Source: JBBQNR01 sp963774075 (GTDB lineage Bacteria > Actinomycetota > Thermoleophilia > Solirubrobacterales > JBBDJG01). From it: a stretch of DNA of 64,000 nt. The notes below the pieces were generated by a model. The model did not search any database. It saw only the letters and a list, made by a program, of their open reading frames with translations, and was not told the DNA's origin. Position numbers and translations under genes: made by a program. Below, piece by piece: positions 9,401 through 18,731 of this stretch. The DNA lies in the NCBI GenBank assembly GCA_963774075.1, contig CAVZDP010000003.1:310001-374000 (forward strand), read 5' to 3'. Within the stretch, counting starts at the first letter, position 1. The number at the start of each line of letters is the position of its first letter.

Positions 9401-10736
9401 AGACGGGTGGCGTGGCGGCGCCACAGGCGCTGCCGCCGCCGGCCCCCATGTTGGCCGAGTAGGACCAGCCGAGGCCATACGCGTTGAGCGGGCTGCAGCC
9501 GTGGCCGCCCGTCGGCTGGAGGTGGGCGCCGCCGCCCCCGGTGAGATATGTGACGATGCCGCCCGGCGGCTCGAGGTTGCGCTGATAGACGTGGCCGTGA
9601 CCGGTGAAGCCCATGTTGACCCCGTGCCGGTCCAGCAGTCCTTCGAGCCCGTTCGGCCCCTGTAGCCACGGATCGGACGTCTCATCCGCCTGGTCCGAGT
9701 AAAGGGGGTAGTGGAAGATCGCGAACTTCAGCGTCCTCGGGTTGCTGGCGAGGTCGTTCTGCAGCCACTCGTACTGCGGACTACCCGGCGCCCAGTGATA
9801 GTCGTAGTCGTTCTTGTACTGGTCGGCGGAGCCAACGTTGCTGCTCGACCAGGCGGTGTCGAGCACGTAGAAGCGCGCGTTGCCGGCGTCGAACGCGTAC
9901 CAGGGGCTCGGGTATTCCCTCGACTGCGTGTCGTTCAGGCAGCAGTACGTGTCGGTCTGGTAGCGCCCTCCCGAGCTCGCGACGGCCACGTCCTGGGGCC
10001 AGTTGACGAGGTGGTTCGCGTTGGAGTGGCCGTGGTTGCCGAGCGCGGGGAAGATCGGCTTCGACGCCCCGGCCTGCTTCCAGAAGCTCGGGCCGAACAT
10101 GGCGCTCATGTTGGTCCCGCTCTGGACCAGGTCGCCGTATTCGGTCTGGGTGCCGGACGCGTACACGTTGTCGCCGACGGTGACGGCGAAGCGGGCGTCG
10201 CTCTCTGCTATCCGGCTGATCACGTTGGCCATGTGGGAGTTCTCGCCGGGGCCGGTCAGCACGTCTCCCCCAACCAATCCCCAGTCGCCGATCACGGCGA
10301 ACGAGTACGGCGTCGTGGAGCCGGCCGGGATCTGGCTGCGGAAGCGAGGCGAGTCGTCGGCGCCCAGCAGGTCGACCTCCGGGGCGTCGCCCAGGAAGAC
10401 GCGGTAGCAGTACTCGGTGTCGGGCTCGACGGAGAACGTGGCTTTCCACTGGTACTGCGGGACCGAATTGACGGCGATCGGGGTGTTGGTCGCCGTCGTC
10501 GTGTGCTCCGTGCAGGACTCCTGCCCGAAGCGTCCCCACTTGACGACTGCCGTCGCGGCCGAGCGGTCGGTGCCGAAGTTGACCGTCGCCGAGGTTTCGA
10601 CGACGTCGGTCAGGTACGGATAGCGCCGGAGCTCGGAGCTGTATCCGGACGCAGGCGCCTCCAGCCCGATGAGCGCAGAGAGCGCCCCGAGCAGGAGAGT
10701 GGCGAGCTTTGCCCTCCTAGGGTTGACCGAGAGCAT
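411..10736 (-). CDS. Giant secreted phosphatase/DUF11-repeat protein with inserted GH99-like and DNRLRE domains (3' end missing)
   Basis: A protein of at least 3441 residues. Residues 1-30 form a signal peptide. Residues 33-135 resemble the fibronectin-like N-domain of purple acid phosphatases. Residues 140-480 are a calcineurin-like metallophosphatase with the ligand motifs GDWG, GDNVY, GNHGH and GHGHVYQR. The rest is 20 intact DUF11 units plus one frameshifted unit, each reading DSPDPV...LTYTLDVANAGPS...LPAGVTYQSA...SQGTC...VTCDLG. Every unit keeps two cysteines that could form a disulfide. Unit 3 carries a DNRLRE-like insert and unit 7 a GH99-like insert. DUF11 proteins are usually long stalk or adhesin proteins, so a cell-surface fibre with an enzymatic tip is likely (inference). 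The ATG has GGGAGAG upstream, and the gene overlaps the preceding one by 20 bp. The last residues before 411 are frameshift read-through, and no anchor is seen because the true C-terminus lies outside the window. Confidence 0.85.
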   Translation of the reverse strand: MLSVNPRRAKLATLLLGALSALIGLEAPASGYSSELRRYPYLTDVVETSATVNFGTDRSAATAVVKWGRFGQESCTEHTTTATNTPIAVNSVPQYQWKATFSVEPDTEYCYRVFLGDAPEVDLLGADDSPRFRSQIPAGSTTPYSFAVIGDWGLVGGDVLTGPGENSHMANVISRIAESDARFAVTVGDNVYASGTQTEYGDLVQSGTNMSAMFGPSFWKQAGASKPIFPALGNHGHSNANHLVNWPQDVAVASSGGRYQTDTYCCLNDTQSREYPSPWYAFDAGNARFYVLDTAWSSSNVGSADQYKNDYDYHWAPGSPQYEWLQNDLASNPRTLKFAIFHYPLYSDQADETSDPWLQGPNGLEGLLDRHGVNMGFTGHGHVYQRNLEPPGGIVTYLTGGGGAHLQPTGGHGCSPLNAYGLGWSYSANMGAGGGSACGAATPPVSTDQVHHYLHVTVNGTTVTVTPIDELGRVFDQVTYAPPANDLSLTQSDSPDPVTPGETLTYTLTAGNLGSQQATDVTVTDNLPAGVTFQSATPTQGTCSEVLGTVTCEVGGLTSGESAAVEINVVANDDGTLTNNASVASQEPDVEPANNAASEDTTVRSAADLSVTQTDSPDPIAPGETLSYSLSVSNAGPNGATGVTVTDALPAGVTYQSATSSQGTCAETSGIVSCALGTVSSGAGATVSIDVTPQAEGTITNSATVSGSEFDTNGSNNNTSAQTTVSHIAALSVTNEDSPDPVLLGQPVTYTLRATNSGPSSATGVTLTDDIPAGMTFQSAAPSQGSCTTPSPSSPPTFTPEADAYVDGANAATNFGLSSRIRLDTSPDLRGYLRFNLSGLPWTITNATLRVHSFSSNSAGYQVRGVSDNLWGETALNYGNKPAMGPVVVSSGPTTTNAWTETNVTSLVTGNGQLSLGLTGINSTAMSLGSRESGATSPQLVVTVLPAASVTCDLGTLTSGSSATVEVQVLAQALGMLTNSASVDSNELDPSETDNAASQDTTVSAGADLSLAKSDSADPALVGEPFTYTLTASNSGAETATSVTLTDTLPEGVDYVSSTPSQGACSEASGAVTCNLGDIGLNGSASVEVQVVPTAVGTVTNTASVQSAVPDPDGTDNSASETTTVDPVADLQLTKTDIQDPGLAGSNLTYALDVANSGPSDATSVTLTDTLPAGVTFQSASPSQGTCSEAAGTVTCELGALAASSSATVQLAVRPGSAGEITNNATVSGAEHDPSQANNSDAETTQVSPAADLRVTKTDSPDPVALGQDLTFTLTATNLGPSPASSVVITDALPASFSYQSVTASQGSCSEAASTVTCELGSLSASAQATVTLVVRPQATGHITNTASTSAEETDLIPANNSATQVTRVDPAADLHVTKTDSPDPVSVGSELTYTIDVENQGPSSATSVRLVDALPAGPHADPPAPADYQPELPIRAGFYYPWFPEAWVQQGFDPFTQYEPSLGLYDSRWQTLIERHVREMRYGGMDAAITSWWGQGHRTDQRLPALLDTTEQMGSPLRWAAYHEQEGSSNPSVSEIAADLAYLRDNYASHPAYLKIGGRFVVFVYAGAGESCELANRWASANQGIDAYLVLKVFAGYRTCANQPSGWHQYIPAVAADSQAGYSYTISPGFDKRGEAGPRLERDLSRFALNVRNMIASNAPFQLITSYNEWGEGTSVESALEWPSASGYGDYLDILRRDGQEPGIELPQGATFVSANPSQGTCTHQEGTVICDLGSLASAASASVQVVVRPEEDGEITNTAAVDALQRDTDFADNVASADTTVDPVADLSLTKSDSPDPVAAGSDLTYTLDVANAGPSEATAVNLTDTLPAGVTFHSADPSQGSCSETSGTVTCDLGTLEASSSATVQIVVRPESAGEITNSASVSSAAGDPDAANNSASATSTVLTPADVSITKGDSPDPVHVGSALTYTLDVANAGPADATSVTATDDLPAGVTYQSASASQGGCTEASGTVTCDLGTIAASSSATVEIVVRPGAVGEITNTASVVAAELDSNSANNSASETTTVDPLADLSITKSDSVDPVLLGSHLGYTLDVANSGPSDASLVTVTDVLPASVTYISAVPSQGLCTELLGTVTCQLGALAASGSASIEIVVRPQGPGEISNSASVAALESDPDAGNNSASQSTTVSPVADLALTKSDSPDLVAVGSAITYTLDVANGGPSEATSVAVTDELPAGVTYQSATPSQGSCSETSGSVTCDLGTLGASSSATIQIVVGAGTAGEITNTASVSAIEEDTDAADNSASATTTVVTPADLSIRKSDSADPVLLGSDLTYTLDVANAGPADATSVTATDDLPAGVTYQSASASQGGCTEASGTVTCDLGTIAASSSATVEIVVRPGAVGEITNTASVVAAELDSNPADSSASETTTVDPVADLTLTKTDSADPALAGSDLTYTLDVANGGPSEAASVTLSDALPAGVTYRSATASQGTCSESSGTVTCDLGTIDASASASVQIVVMPQSAGEITNSASVSSAAADPSPADNAAFANTTVVIPTDLSLTKTDSPDPVLVGGDLTYTLDVANAGPSDATSVTLTDELPAGVTYQSATPSQGTCNEASGTVTCDLGTISASSSASAQIVVQPQSAGQITNTASVEGAELDGDGSNDSASESTTVNPVADLALRKSDSPDPVRVGQELTYTLDVANGGPSDATLVTVTDELPTGVTYQSATPSQGTCSEASGTVTCDLGTVDASSSATVEVVVRPQGTEEITNSASVSSSAHDPNAADNSASVTTTVDPVADLSLTKSDSPDPALVGSDLTYTLDVANAGPSDATGVTLTDELPAGVSYQSATPSQGTCNEASGTVSCDLGTIAASASATIEIVVRTDSAGEITNSASVSATEHDPNAADNSASESTTVDPVADLTLTKTDSPDPVAVGADLTYTLDVANAGPSDATAVALTDELPAGLTYQSATPSQGSCSETSGIVTCDLETLGSSSSASVQIVVRPQSAGEITNSASVSSSAHDPNPSDNSASESTTVDPVADLTLTKTGSPDPVAIGSDITYTLDVANAGPSDATGVTLTDELPTGVTYQSATPSQGTCNEASGTVTCDLGALAASSSAAVQVVVRADSAGEITNSASASATEHDPNAADNSASESTTVDPVADLSLTKSDSPGPVLVGADLTYTLDVANAGPSDATGVTLTDELPAGVTYQSATPSQGTCNEASGTVTCDLGTLAASSSATVQIVVRPGGAGEITNSASVDAAEIDSNEANNSASVTTTVDPVADLTLTKTDSPDPVAIGSDLTYTLDVANAGPSDATSLTVTDELPAGVTYQSATPSQGTCNEASGTVTCDLGALAASSSATVQIVVRADSAGEITNSASASAAEHDPNAADNSASESTTVDPVADLSLTKIGLARSRPGRLPTSPTPSTSRTPAPQTPRRVTLTDELPSWRHLPVGDALAGHLQRGVGDRHL
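3594..3858 (-). repeat. 265-bp identical block shared by two DUF11 units (other copy 4692-4956)
   Basis: By eye, 3594-3858 and 4692-4956 are identical base for base and lie 1098 bp apart, three repeat units. Sequence on both sides diverges at once (3859 onward reads tccgagccgag, 4957 onward gcggatccgac). Neighbouring units differ from each other at many positions, so this looks like a recent conversion or slipped duplication, or an assembly copy error. Confidence 0.85.
5620..6485 (-). other. GH99-like glycoside hydrolase domain inserted inside DUF11 unit 7
   Basis: Within unit 7 the reading frame goes from 'DALPAG' into about 285 residues of GH99-like sequence, then resumes with 'ATFVSANPSQGTC', exactly where other units read 'LPAGVTYQSA'. 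The insert has FYYPWFPE, LGLYDS, SWWGQGH, KIGGRFVVFVY and YNEWGEGTSVE. It closely matches the stand-alone gene at 20869-22242 along its whole length. The E-x-x-E of NEWGE matches the place of the catalytic acid pair known in GH99 endo-mannosidases. The host repeat presumably folds around it. Confidence 0.85.
7893..8376 (-). other. DNRLRE/CBM96-like domain inserted inside DUF11 unit 3
   Basis: Unit 3 reads through 'SAAPSQGSC', then about 160 residues of different sequence, then resumes at 'VTCDLGTLTSG'. The insert begins PEADAYVDGANAATNFG, contains RGYLRFNLSG and NATLRVHS, and ends SPQLVVTVLP. These are hallmarks of the DNRLRE-type beta-sandwich found in secreted carbohydrate-active proteins. 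The insertion site is the loop between the two conserved cysteines, a different loop from the one used by the GH99-like insert. Confidence 0.75.
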
Positions 10737-11868
10737 CCGTGCTCTCCCGGCGGCGGTGTCTGACTATCAGTAGCCCGGCGATGAACACCACGAGCAGCGT
10801 TCCTGCCGCTCCGATGCCGGGTCCACTCCCGGTCGATCCGGGCTCGTCCGAGCTGAAGTCCCTTATCTCGGGCGCGGTGGTGCCGCGGAGATCGGACACG
10901 ACCTCCAGGTAGCGCGACCCGTACTGCTCGCTCGGCTCGATGTGCGAGTTTTCGCTGAACTCGTTCCAGCTGATGAGGCCGACCGCGTCAGGAGACGACG
11001 AGACCGCCGCGTTGTACTGGCGCGTCAGTGTCTTGCCGCCGTGGCGCTCGACGACGCTCGTGCCGCCGATCAGCCGGGCGTCGAAGCCCGGGGCGGCCGG
11101 CGCGATCCAGAGCCCGTCGCGCTCGTGCACGGCATCCGACATCGCGTCGAGCTTCTTCTGGTAGCCGGGGAAGGTGTCGACGTTGACCGACGACCAGTAG
11201 TACGCATCGCCGTCGAACAGGTCGGCGATCTCCTCGTAGTCCTTCACCGAGCGCTCGGACGCGAGAATCAGGAGGTCGTCCCGCCTGGGAGCGGTGACCG
11301 ACTCCATCTCCGCGCGGTTGAAGCGCCACGTGCCCGACCAGATCACGAGCGGCTTCTCCATGAAGCGGAACGGCTTGCGATCGGCGAAGTTGCGCGTGAA
11401 ATGATCGAGGTCGCGCGCTACCTGCGCCGCCGGCAGCGGCTCGCGGTGAAAGTCGAGGCCCTGGTAGATGACGGTGAGCTTGAACCGCTCGGCCTCGGCG
11501 GCCTGGATCAGCTGTTCCAGCCTCTTGTCGAGCACCGGGGTGTGCTTCCAGCTCACGATGAAGCCCTCAATGCCGGACTGCTTCGCCCACTGGATGTGCT
11601 GCCGCATCACCCGGCGCTCGTCACTCGAGTAGCGACCGAGCGTCGGATAGTCGACCTTGGCGCGATTCCACGACGTCGGGGTGAACCAGATGTAGTAGTA
11701 GGCGAGCAGCGGCACGTCGCCTGCCTGCCGCGCCTGGGTGCTCTCGGCTCCGCTCGCCTGGCCTGCGCCGGAGGAGAGGATCGCCGCCGAGACGAGCGCG
11801 ACGGCGGCGAGAACCATGGCCGCGACATTGGTCATGCGAGAACGTCCGCGTCCGGCAACCCTGCTCAT
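10717..11868 (-). CDS. Secreted GH99-like glycoside hydrolase with C-terminal membrane anchor
   Basis: 383 residues. The first 40 form a signal peptide. The body is a GH99/GH71-like barrel: YYYIWFTPTSWNR near residue 57, LGRYSSDE, GIEGFIVSWKH, and WNEFSENSHIEPS near residue 310, which keeps the E-x-x-E spacing expected for the acid pair of this fold. A transmembrane helix (GAAGTLLVVFIAGLLIV) and a basic tail at about residues 352-375 anchor it on the outside of the membrane. The ATG overlaps the stop of the upstream gene as ATGA, with GGAGGTGG just upstream. Its own stop overlaps the giant gene by 20 bp. Family members cleave alpha-mannan-type glycans, but the substrate here is unknown. Confidence 0.75.
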   Translation of the reverse strand: MSRVAGRGRSRMTNVAAMVLAAVALVSAAILSSGAGQASGAESTQARQAGDVPLLAYYYIWFTPTSWNRAKVDYPTLGRYSSDERRVMRQHIQWAKQSGIEGFIVSWKHTPVLDKRLEQLIQAAEAERFKLTVIYQGLDFHREPLPAAQVARDLDHFTRNFADRKPFRFMEKPLVIWSGTWRFNRAEMESVTAPRRDDLLILASERSVKDYEEIADLFDGDAYYWSSVNVDTFPGYQKKLDAMSDAVHERDGLWIAPAAPGFDARLIGGTSVVERHGGKTLTRQYNAAVSSSPDAVGLISWNEFSENSHIEPSEQYGSRYLEVVSDLRGTTAPEIRDFSSDEPGSTGSGPGIGAAGTLLVVFIAGLLIVRHRRRESTDALGQP

Positions 11869-12908
11869 GCTCCACCTCCGTAGCTCGTGGCCGCCTCTCG
11901 CCGCCGCCTCGGGGACAGCGCGCGGAGCCGGCGCATTGCGGCCGACAAAAGATGTGGACGGCTGATGAGCGGTAGCCCGAAGACGAACGCCGCCATCACG
12001 AACAACACGAGTCCGAGATCCATGTAGCTCAGCACCTCCAGCTCTACCTCCTGGTTCCTTGACAGAGCCACCGGCCTCGTGAACGAGAAGCCGGGGCCCA
12101 CCACGGTCACTTCGTAATCGCCGCGCGGGAGCGAGCGCAATGTGAGCCCCCCTCCGTCCTCGAGCTCGTAGCGCTCGATGCGGCCGCTGGGGTGGGTCAG
12201 CATGATCGCCGACCCGATCGGCCAGCCGAAGAACGAATCCCTCGTCTGGAAATGCGCCGAGTAGAGGAGCAGTCGCACGCGCATCTCACCGGTTCTGCCG
12301 GGGATGAAACGCTGCTGGCCCTCGTTGACGACGTTCGAGCCTTCGACCATCGCGCTCTTGACGCCGTAGTCGAGCCGTTTGACGCGAAAGTTGGGAGGCT
12401 CGTCGCCGCGCCTCTTGCGGCCGATCGTCTGAGCGGTGACCACGCGGCTTCCGTGGAGCCATCGCGTCTCGGAGCCGTGGAACTTGTACACCTTCCCGTG
12501 CACTCCCTTGATGTGGAGTGCGGACACGACGCTCGGGTCGACTTCCTTGCCTTGAAGGTTGATGTAGACGGGGCGCGCCCGGTAGTAATAGGACACCGTC
12601 ACGCTGAGGATGTCCCCGGTCGGGTAATAGCGGCCGAGCGTCGCGAAAACGCCGGGCTTGACCGGAGTCCTCAGCACCTTCAGGTTGCGCGCGAGCTCCT
12701 TCGCGTCGCCGTTGAGCCGCAGCCGGCCCTTGCCGTCAGCGTGGAGCGTTCGGCCTCTGAGGACGTACTTCATCCCCTTCACGGGTGGCACTGTCTGCAC
12801 CGTCACGACGCCGTGCTTGGTTGCGGCCTGCGCCGTGGGCGCCAGCGCCGTGCAGCCGAGCACGGCCGCGATCGCGGAGAGACCGCACACGAGCAGTCGG
12901 CGCCTCAC
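11865..12908 (-). CDS. Secreted, membrane-anchored protein of unknown function with a carboxypeptidase-regulatory-like domain
   Basis: 347 residues from a GTG that overlaps the stop of the upstream gene (GTGA); a longer reading from 12968 would run through that gene and is less likely. The N-terminus VRRRLLVCGLSAIAAVLGC is a signal peptide. Residues 40-230 are beta-rich and unassigned, with a YPTGDILSVTVSYYYRARPVYINL segment (about residues 95-117) and a HGSETRWLHGSRVV segment. Residues 230-290 (LTHPSGRIERYELEDGG, LRSLPRGDYEVTVVG) look like a small carboxypeptidase-regulatory beta-sandwich. A transmembrane helix (LGLVLFVMAAFVFGLPLI) and a basic tail follow. Position in the operon suggests a role at the cell surface with the phosphoesterase and the hydrolase. 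I do not recognise the family as a whole. Confidence 0.7.
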   Translation of the reverse strand: MRRRLLVCGLSAIAAVLGCTALAPTAQAATKHGVVTVQTVPPVKGMKYVLRGRTLHADGKGRLRLNGDAKELARNLKVLRTPVKPGVFATLGRYYPTGDILSVTVSYYYRARPVYINLQGKEVDPSVVSALHIKGVHGKVYKFHGSETRWLHGSRVVTAQTIGRKRRGDEPPNFRVKRLDYGVKSAMVEGSNVVNEGQQRFIPGRTGEMRVRLLLYSAHFQTRDSFFGWPIGSAIMLTHPSGRIERYELEDGGGLTLRSLPRGDYEVTVVGPGFSFTRPVALSRNQEVELEVLSYMDLGLVLFVMAAFVFGLPLISRPHLLSAAMRRLRALSPRRRREAATSYGGGA

Positions 12909-14269
12909 GAGCGCCTCCTCTTCTGCTCCGCCGGAACCTGCGCCGCCGCGGCGCTCCAGATCGCCCACGTGATCACGATCCCCGCCACAGCCAGAACGAG
13001 GAAGTAGGCGGCGTAGATCACCGGACGCTTCGGCTCCTTCAGGTGGATCTCGGTGCGTTCACGCGACAGCAGCTCGGGCTTGCGCGGCGGGCTGTCGAAG
13101 TCGAAGGCGCGCATGAAGGTCTTGGCCTTGCGGTCTCGCGACGCCAAGGGCCGAAGACGCCAGTTGCGCTCGATGAACTTGAGGATCGAGGTGAAGTCGA
13201 GGGTCGTGCTGTCGACGCGGCCCTTCTTCGCGTACGGGCTCACGAGCAGCGAGGGCACGCGGAACCCGTAGCCGTACTTGTCGACCTGCGGTGGGGGCAC
13301 GTGGTCGTAGAAGCCGCCCCAGTCGTCATAGGTCCACATGAACGCCGACTTCTCCCAGTACGGGCTGCGCATGAGCGCGTTGACGAGGCCCCGGATGAAC
13401 CGCTCCCCGGCCTGGATCCGACCGGGCGGGTGCTCGCTCGCACCGGAGGGGACCATGTAGGCGACCGACGGCAGCGTTCCCTTCCGCAGGTCCTCGTAGT
13501 ACTCGTCGAGGTCGACGATCTTGCTGTTGAGGCGAGGGTCGTCCAGATAGCGCCCATAGGCCAGCAGGGGCGCCCACAGCATCTGCGACGCGCGATCGCC
13601 GGTGCCAGGCGTGCGAAACGTGATCTGCGGGTCGTAGTTCTGCACGTAGAACTTCCACGACACGCCGCTCTCCTCCAGGCGGTCGAAGATCGTCGGCAGG
13701 TCGCCGAAGCCTCCCTGCGGGATGGACTCTCCGTCCGGGTTGCCGGGCGTGCCGGTGACCCAGTACATGTGGTTCTGAACGCTTCCCGCCGCCGCGGAGG
13801 TGAAGAAGCGGTCGAACAGGACGAAGTTGTCGGCGAGGTTCCAGTAGTACGGGATGTCCCGATCGTCGTAGTAGCCCATGACGTTCTCGTCGACGCGCCC
13901 GGTGTCCCTGCGGTGGGCGTCCACGAACCCGTCCATGCGGCCGCCGTTGAACTGTTGCTCGAAAACGCGCTTGCTGTGGCCGAGGTCCAGAATCGCCCTC
14001 TCACCGAGGTGAAGCGGCTTGATGCAGCCCTTGCTCGGCTTGTCGACGCTGATCTTCTGGCACGCGTTCTTCGGAAACCCGTCAGCTCCCGGATACGTGC
14101 CGAAGTAGTTGTCGAACGTGTGGTTCTCCTGCATCAGCACCATGAAGTGCTCGATCGGCGTCGTCGGCTTGGGCTCTGGCTTCGCGGCGCCGGCGGAGGG
14201 CACGAGGGCGAAGCACAGCACCGCCAGGGCGAGCGCGGTCCAGCGCGTGAAGGCGGCCGTCAGCGTCAC
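12905..14269 (-). CDS. Secreted phosphoesterase (phospholipase C/AcpA family) with C-terminal membrane helix
   Basis: 454 residues. A signal peptide (about residues 1-28) is followed by IEHFMVLMQENHTFDNYFG, the classic start of the bacterial phosphoesterase family (phospholipase C, acid phosphatase AcpA). Further family marks are PYYWNLADNFVLFDRFF, NHMYWVTG, SAFMWTYDDWGGFYDHV and VPSLLVSPYAKKG, which include the Glu-Asn, Asp and His metal ligands of the fold. The C-terminus carries a transmembrane helix (AAYFLVLAVAGIVITWAIW) and a basic end, so the enzyme is probably tethered outside the cell. The GTG at 14269 overlaps the upstream stop (GTGA); the open frame continues upstream to 15058 only as a shadow of the transferase gene. 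The substrate could be a phospholipid head group or a polyprenyl/teichoic-type phosphate. Confidence 0.85.
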   Translation of the reverse strand: MTLTAAFTRWTALALAVLCFALVPSAGAAKPEPKPTTPIEHFMVLMQENHTFDNYFGTYPGADGFPKNACQKISVDKPSKGCIKPLHLGERAILDLGHSKRVFEQQFNGGRMDGFVDAHRRDTGRVDENVMGYYDDRDIPYYWNLADNFVLFDRFFTSAAAGSVQNHMYWVTGTPGNPDGESIPQGGFGDLPTIFDRLEESGVSWKFYVQNYDPQITFRTPGTGDRASQMLWAPLLAYGRYLDDPRLNSKIVDLDEYYEDLRKGTLPSVAYMVPSGASEHPPGRIQAGERFIRGLVNALMRSPYWEKSAFMWTYDDWGGFYDHVPPPQVDKYGYGFRVPSLLVSPYAKKGRVDSTTLDFTSILKFIERNWRLRPLASRDRKAKTFMRAFDFDSPPRKPELLSRERTEIHLKEPKRPVIYAAYFLVLAVAGIVITWAIWSAAAAQVPAEQKRRRS

Positions 14270-15924
14270 GACGGGCGAACCTCGTAGATCGTGATGAGCG
14301 GCTTGCGAACCGTTCGCCCATCCTTCGTCTTGACCTTCAGCGACTCGCTGTGGACGACTCGCCCCTTGAATCGGTCGGCGTAGCGCTTCACTGAAGCTGC
14401 GAAGAACGGACTGCGCGCGGCAGAGAACGAGTCCCACACGACGTAGTGGAGCTCGTTGTTGCGCAGTAGCTGGTCCGGGTTGAGGAGTGGCTCGTAGGAC
14501 GGGTTGCGGTGCAGCGGGTTGGGGCTGACGGACAGCCCGTACGCCTTGCGGTGCCCGTAGAACTGGATGATGTTCGCCATCGACGGCCCGACCGTCATGA
14601 AGCGCGAGCCGGTGGGGACGTTGCTGTCGATCCAGCGGCCGGCCTCGCGACCGCCCGGCACGCCGCCCGAGCCGGCGAGGAAGCTCCCGCTCGGGTCGGG
14701 CTGGATGCGGTGAAAGCTCGTCAGGGCGAGCGTGAACGCGATCACTCCGATCGCGGCGCCGCGGAACGACCGCCGGGTCACGATGCGCGCGAGCTTGGTG
14801 TCCTGGCCGCTGAGCGTGGCCGGCCAGCGGCTGAGCATGTGGGCCGCGAGGACGGCGACCGCCGGCGCGATGGGCAGCAGGTACTGGTAGCCCTTCACCG
14901 GCCAGATCTGGAAGAACACGATCGGCACGGCCATCCAGGAGAGAAGCAGCGTCTCCCGCCACGTGCGCTCGTTCCGCAGCAGCCAGAGCCCAGCGATCGC
15001 GGCCAGGACGACGAGCCAGCCGATCGCCTCGGGGACGGTCGTGGGGTAGAACGTCCACTCGTGGTTCGGGCGCCGGAAGAGCTGCCAGGCAAGGTAGTTG
15101 CCGCCCGACTCGGTCTTGCCCGCGAGCTTCAGCGAAAGCGGGAACAGAAAGAGCAGGCCACCAAGCAGCGCCCCGGAGCCGATGACGTCCCGGACGCGAA
15201 GCCTGATTTCAGGAGTGAGGGCGAAGAACGCATAGATGCCGCCCAGAAGCACCATCGAGGTCTCCTTCGACAGCACTGCGCACGCCATGGCGCCCGCGGA
15301 TGCGAAGAGGAACGCGGGCCTGCGGTCGGACGCGTAGCGGGCGATCAGGTAGAGCGTCAGCGTCGCGAACAGCGTCATCGGCCCGTCGAGCAGGATCTGG
15401 CGGCTGACCAGCACGTGGTAGGGCATGAGCGACATGAAGACCGCCGCGATGGCGCCCGCTCTGCGGCCGTAGAGCAAACCGCCCAGCTTGTACACGACCA
15501 CGACGTTCGCCAACCCGACGAGGGCCGACAGCACGCGCCCCCAGAGGTCGATCTCGCCGAGGTGAAAGGCGAACGAGAGCATCGTCTGGAACAGCAGCGG
15601 ATGTGCCCGGAACGCGGGGAAGTACGGCGCCAGCTCCGGGACGTCGTGAAGAGCCGCCGCCTGGCCCGCGTACACCGCTTCGTCGCTGTTGACGCCGAAG
15701 CGGTTGATCTGCCACACGCGCAGGGCGAGGCCGAGCAAGAGGGCAGCCGCGAGCACGCACCGCTCGAGGTTGAGCATCCCTCGCAGGGAGCGCATGCGAT
15801 CGCGCAGCCCTTGCTTGTGCGCTTGGGGGCCCGACCCAGAGGGGGCCGGAGCCTCCCGACGGGGCTCGTTGGAGGGCAGCCGTACCGGTTCCGGCTCAGA
15901 TCGCCGCAGGGCCGAAATGCGCAC
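14266..15924 (-). CDS. GT39/ArnT-like membrane glycosyltransferase
   Basis: 552 residues from a GTG five bases after the upstream stop. After a 50-residue hydrophilic start, a first membrane helix leads into VNSDEAVYAGQAA, the Asp-Glu loop typical of GT39 dolichyl-phosphate-mannose and ArnT transferases. Roughly 10-11 membrane helices follow (for example GGLLFLFPLSL, AIGWLVVLAAIAGLWLL, GAAIGVIAFTLALT), then a soluble C-terminal domain of about 130 residues. Such enzymes move a sugar from a polyprenyl-phosphate carrier to a protein or lipid outside the membrane. The upstream gene encodes a DPM1-like synthase that could make that lipid-linked sugar. The acceptor might be one of the secreted proteins of the same operon (inference). 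Confidence 0.82.
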   Translation of the reverse strand: MRISALRRSEPEPVRLPSNEPRREAPAPSGSGPQAHKQGLRDRMRSLRGMLNLERCVLAAALLLGLALRVWQINRFGVNSDEAVYAGQAAALHDVPELAPYFPAFRAHPLLFQTMLSFAFHLGEIDLWGRVLSALVGLANVVVVYKLGGLLYGRRAGAIAAVFMSLMPYHVLVSRQILLDGPMTLFATLTLYLIARYASDRRPAFLFASAGAMACAVLSKETSMVLLGGIYAFFALTPEIRLRVRDVIGSGALLGGLLFLFPLSLKLAGKTESGGNYLAWQLFRRPNHEWTFYPTTVPEAIGWLVVLAAIAGLWLLRNERTWRETLLLSWMAVPIVFFQIWPVKGYQYLLPIAPAVAVLAAHMLSRWPATLSGQDTKLARIVTRRSFRGAAIGVIAFTLALTSFHRIQPDPSGSFLAGSGGVPGGREAGRWIDSNVPTGSRFMTVGPSMANIIQFYGHRKAYGLSVSPNPLHRNPSYEPLLNPDQLLRNNELHYVVWDSFSAARSPFFAASVKRYADRFKGRVVHSESLKVKTKDGRTVRKPLITIYEVRPS

Positions 15925-15928
15925 GCGG

Positions 15929-18412
<2,484 letters not shown>

Positions 18413-18731
18413 CGAGATTCCCTCCGGTCCGTGCTTCCTTGCCGCAACCCGCGCCGCGCAAAAACACTCCGGCTCGGACATCCGAGTCCATCCGAAGCCC
18501 CTTTCCGAGGCACGCCTCCCCGGGTCTCGCCTGACGAGACCGGAAGCTGTAGGGGGGTCTTCTGGAGAGTCTGGCCCGCGGGCTAGCCGCGGTACTCCGA
18601 AACCCCTAGCAACAATCCGTGTCTCTTCTGCGATTCCGTTCGGGAGAGGTTCCCACTGTAGTCCGGTTTTTCGGTTTTAGCCAACGGAATTTGCCAGGGC
18701 CGCCGCGTCGGCGAATCCCGCCTCGGGAGCG
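18413..18731. other. Intergenic region with hairpins between the surface operon and the PAP2 gene
   Basis: No convincing gene is seen; short frames here are shadows. It should hold the promoter of the minus-strand operon starting at 18412, but I find no clear -35/-10 pair. ggtctcg-cctga-cgagacc (about 18523-18541) is a 7-bp hairpin in the likely 5' leader. ATTCCGTT (about 18633) and AACGGAAT (about 18683) form an 8-bp inverted repeat around a T-rich ccggtttttcgg stem, which could end transcription of the PAP2 gene. No riboswitch consensus is recognisable. Confidence 0.4.

Noticed and set aside
9711..10763. Plus-strand open frame opposite the phosphatase head of the giant protein
   Set aside because: No motif; a shadow of a GC-rich gene.
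18500..18560. Riboswitch in the leader of the surface operon
   Set aside because: The hairpin ggtctcg/cgagacc is simple and no conserved aptamer core is recognisable.
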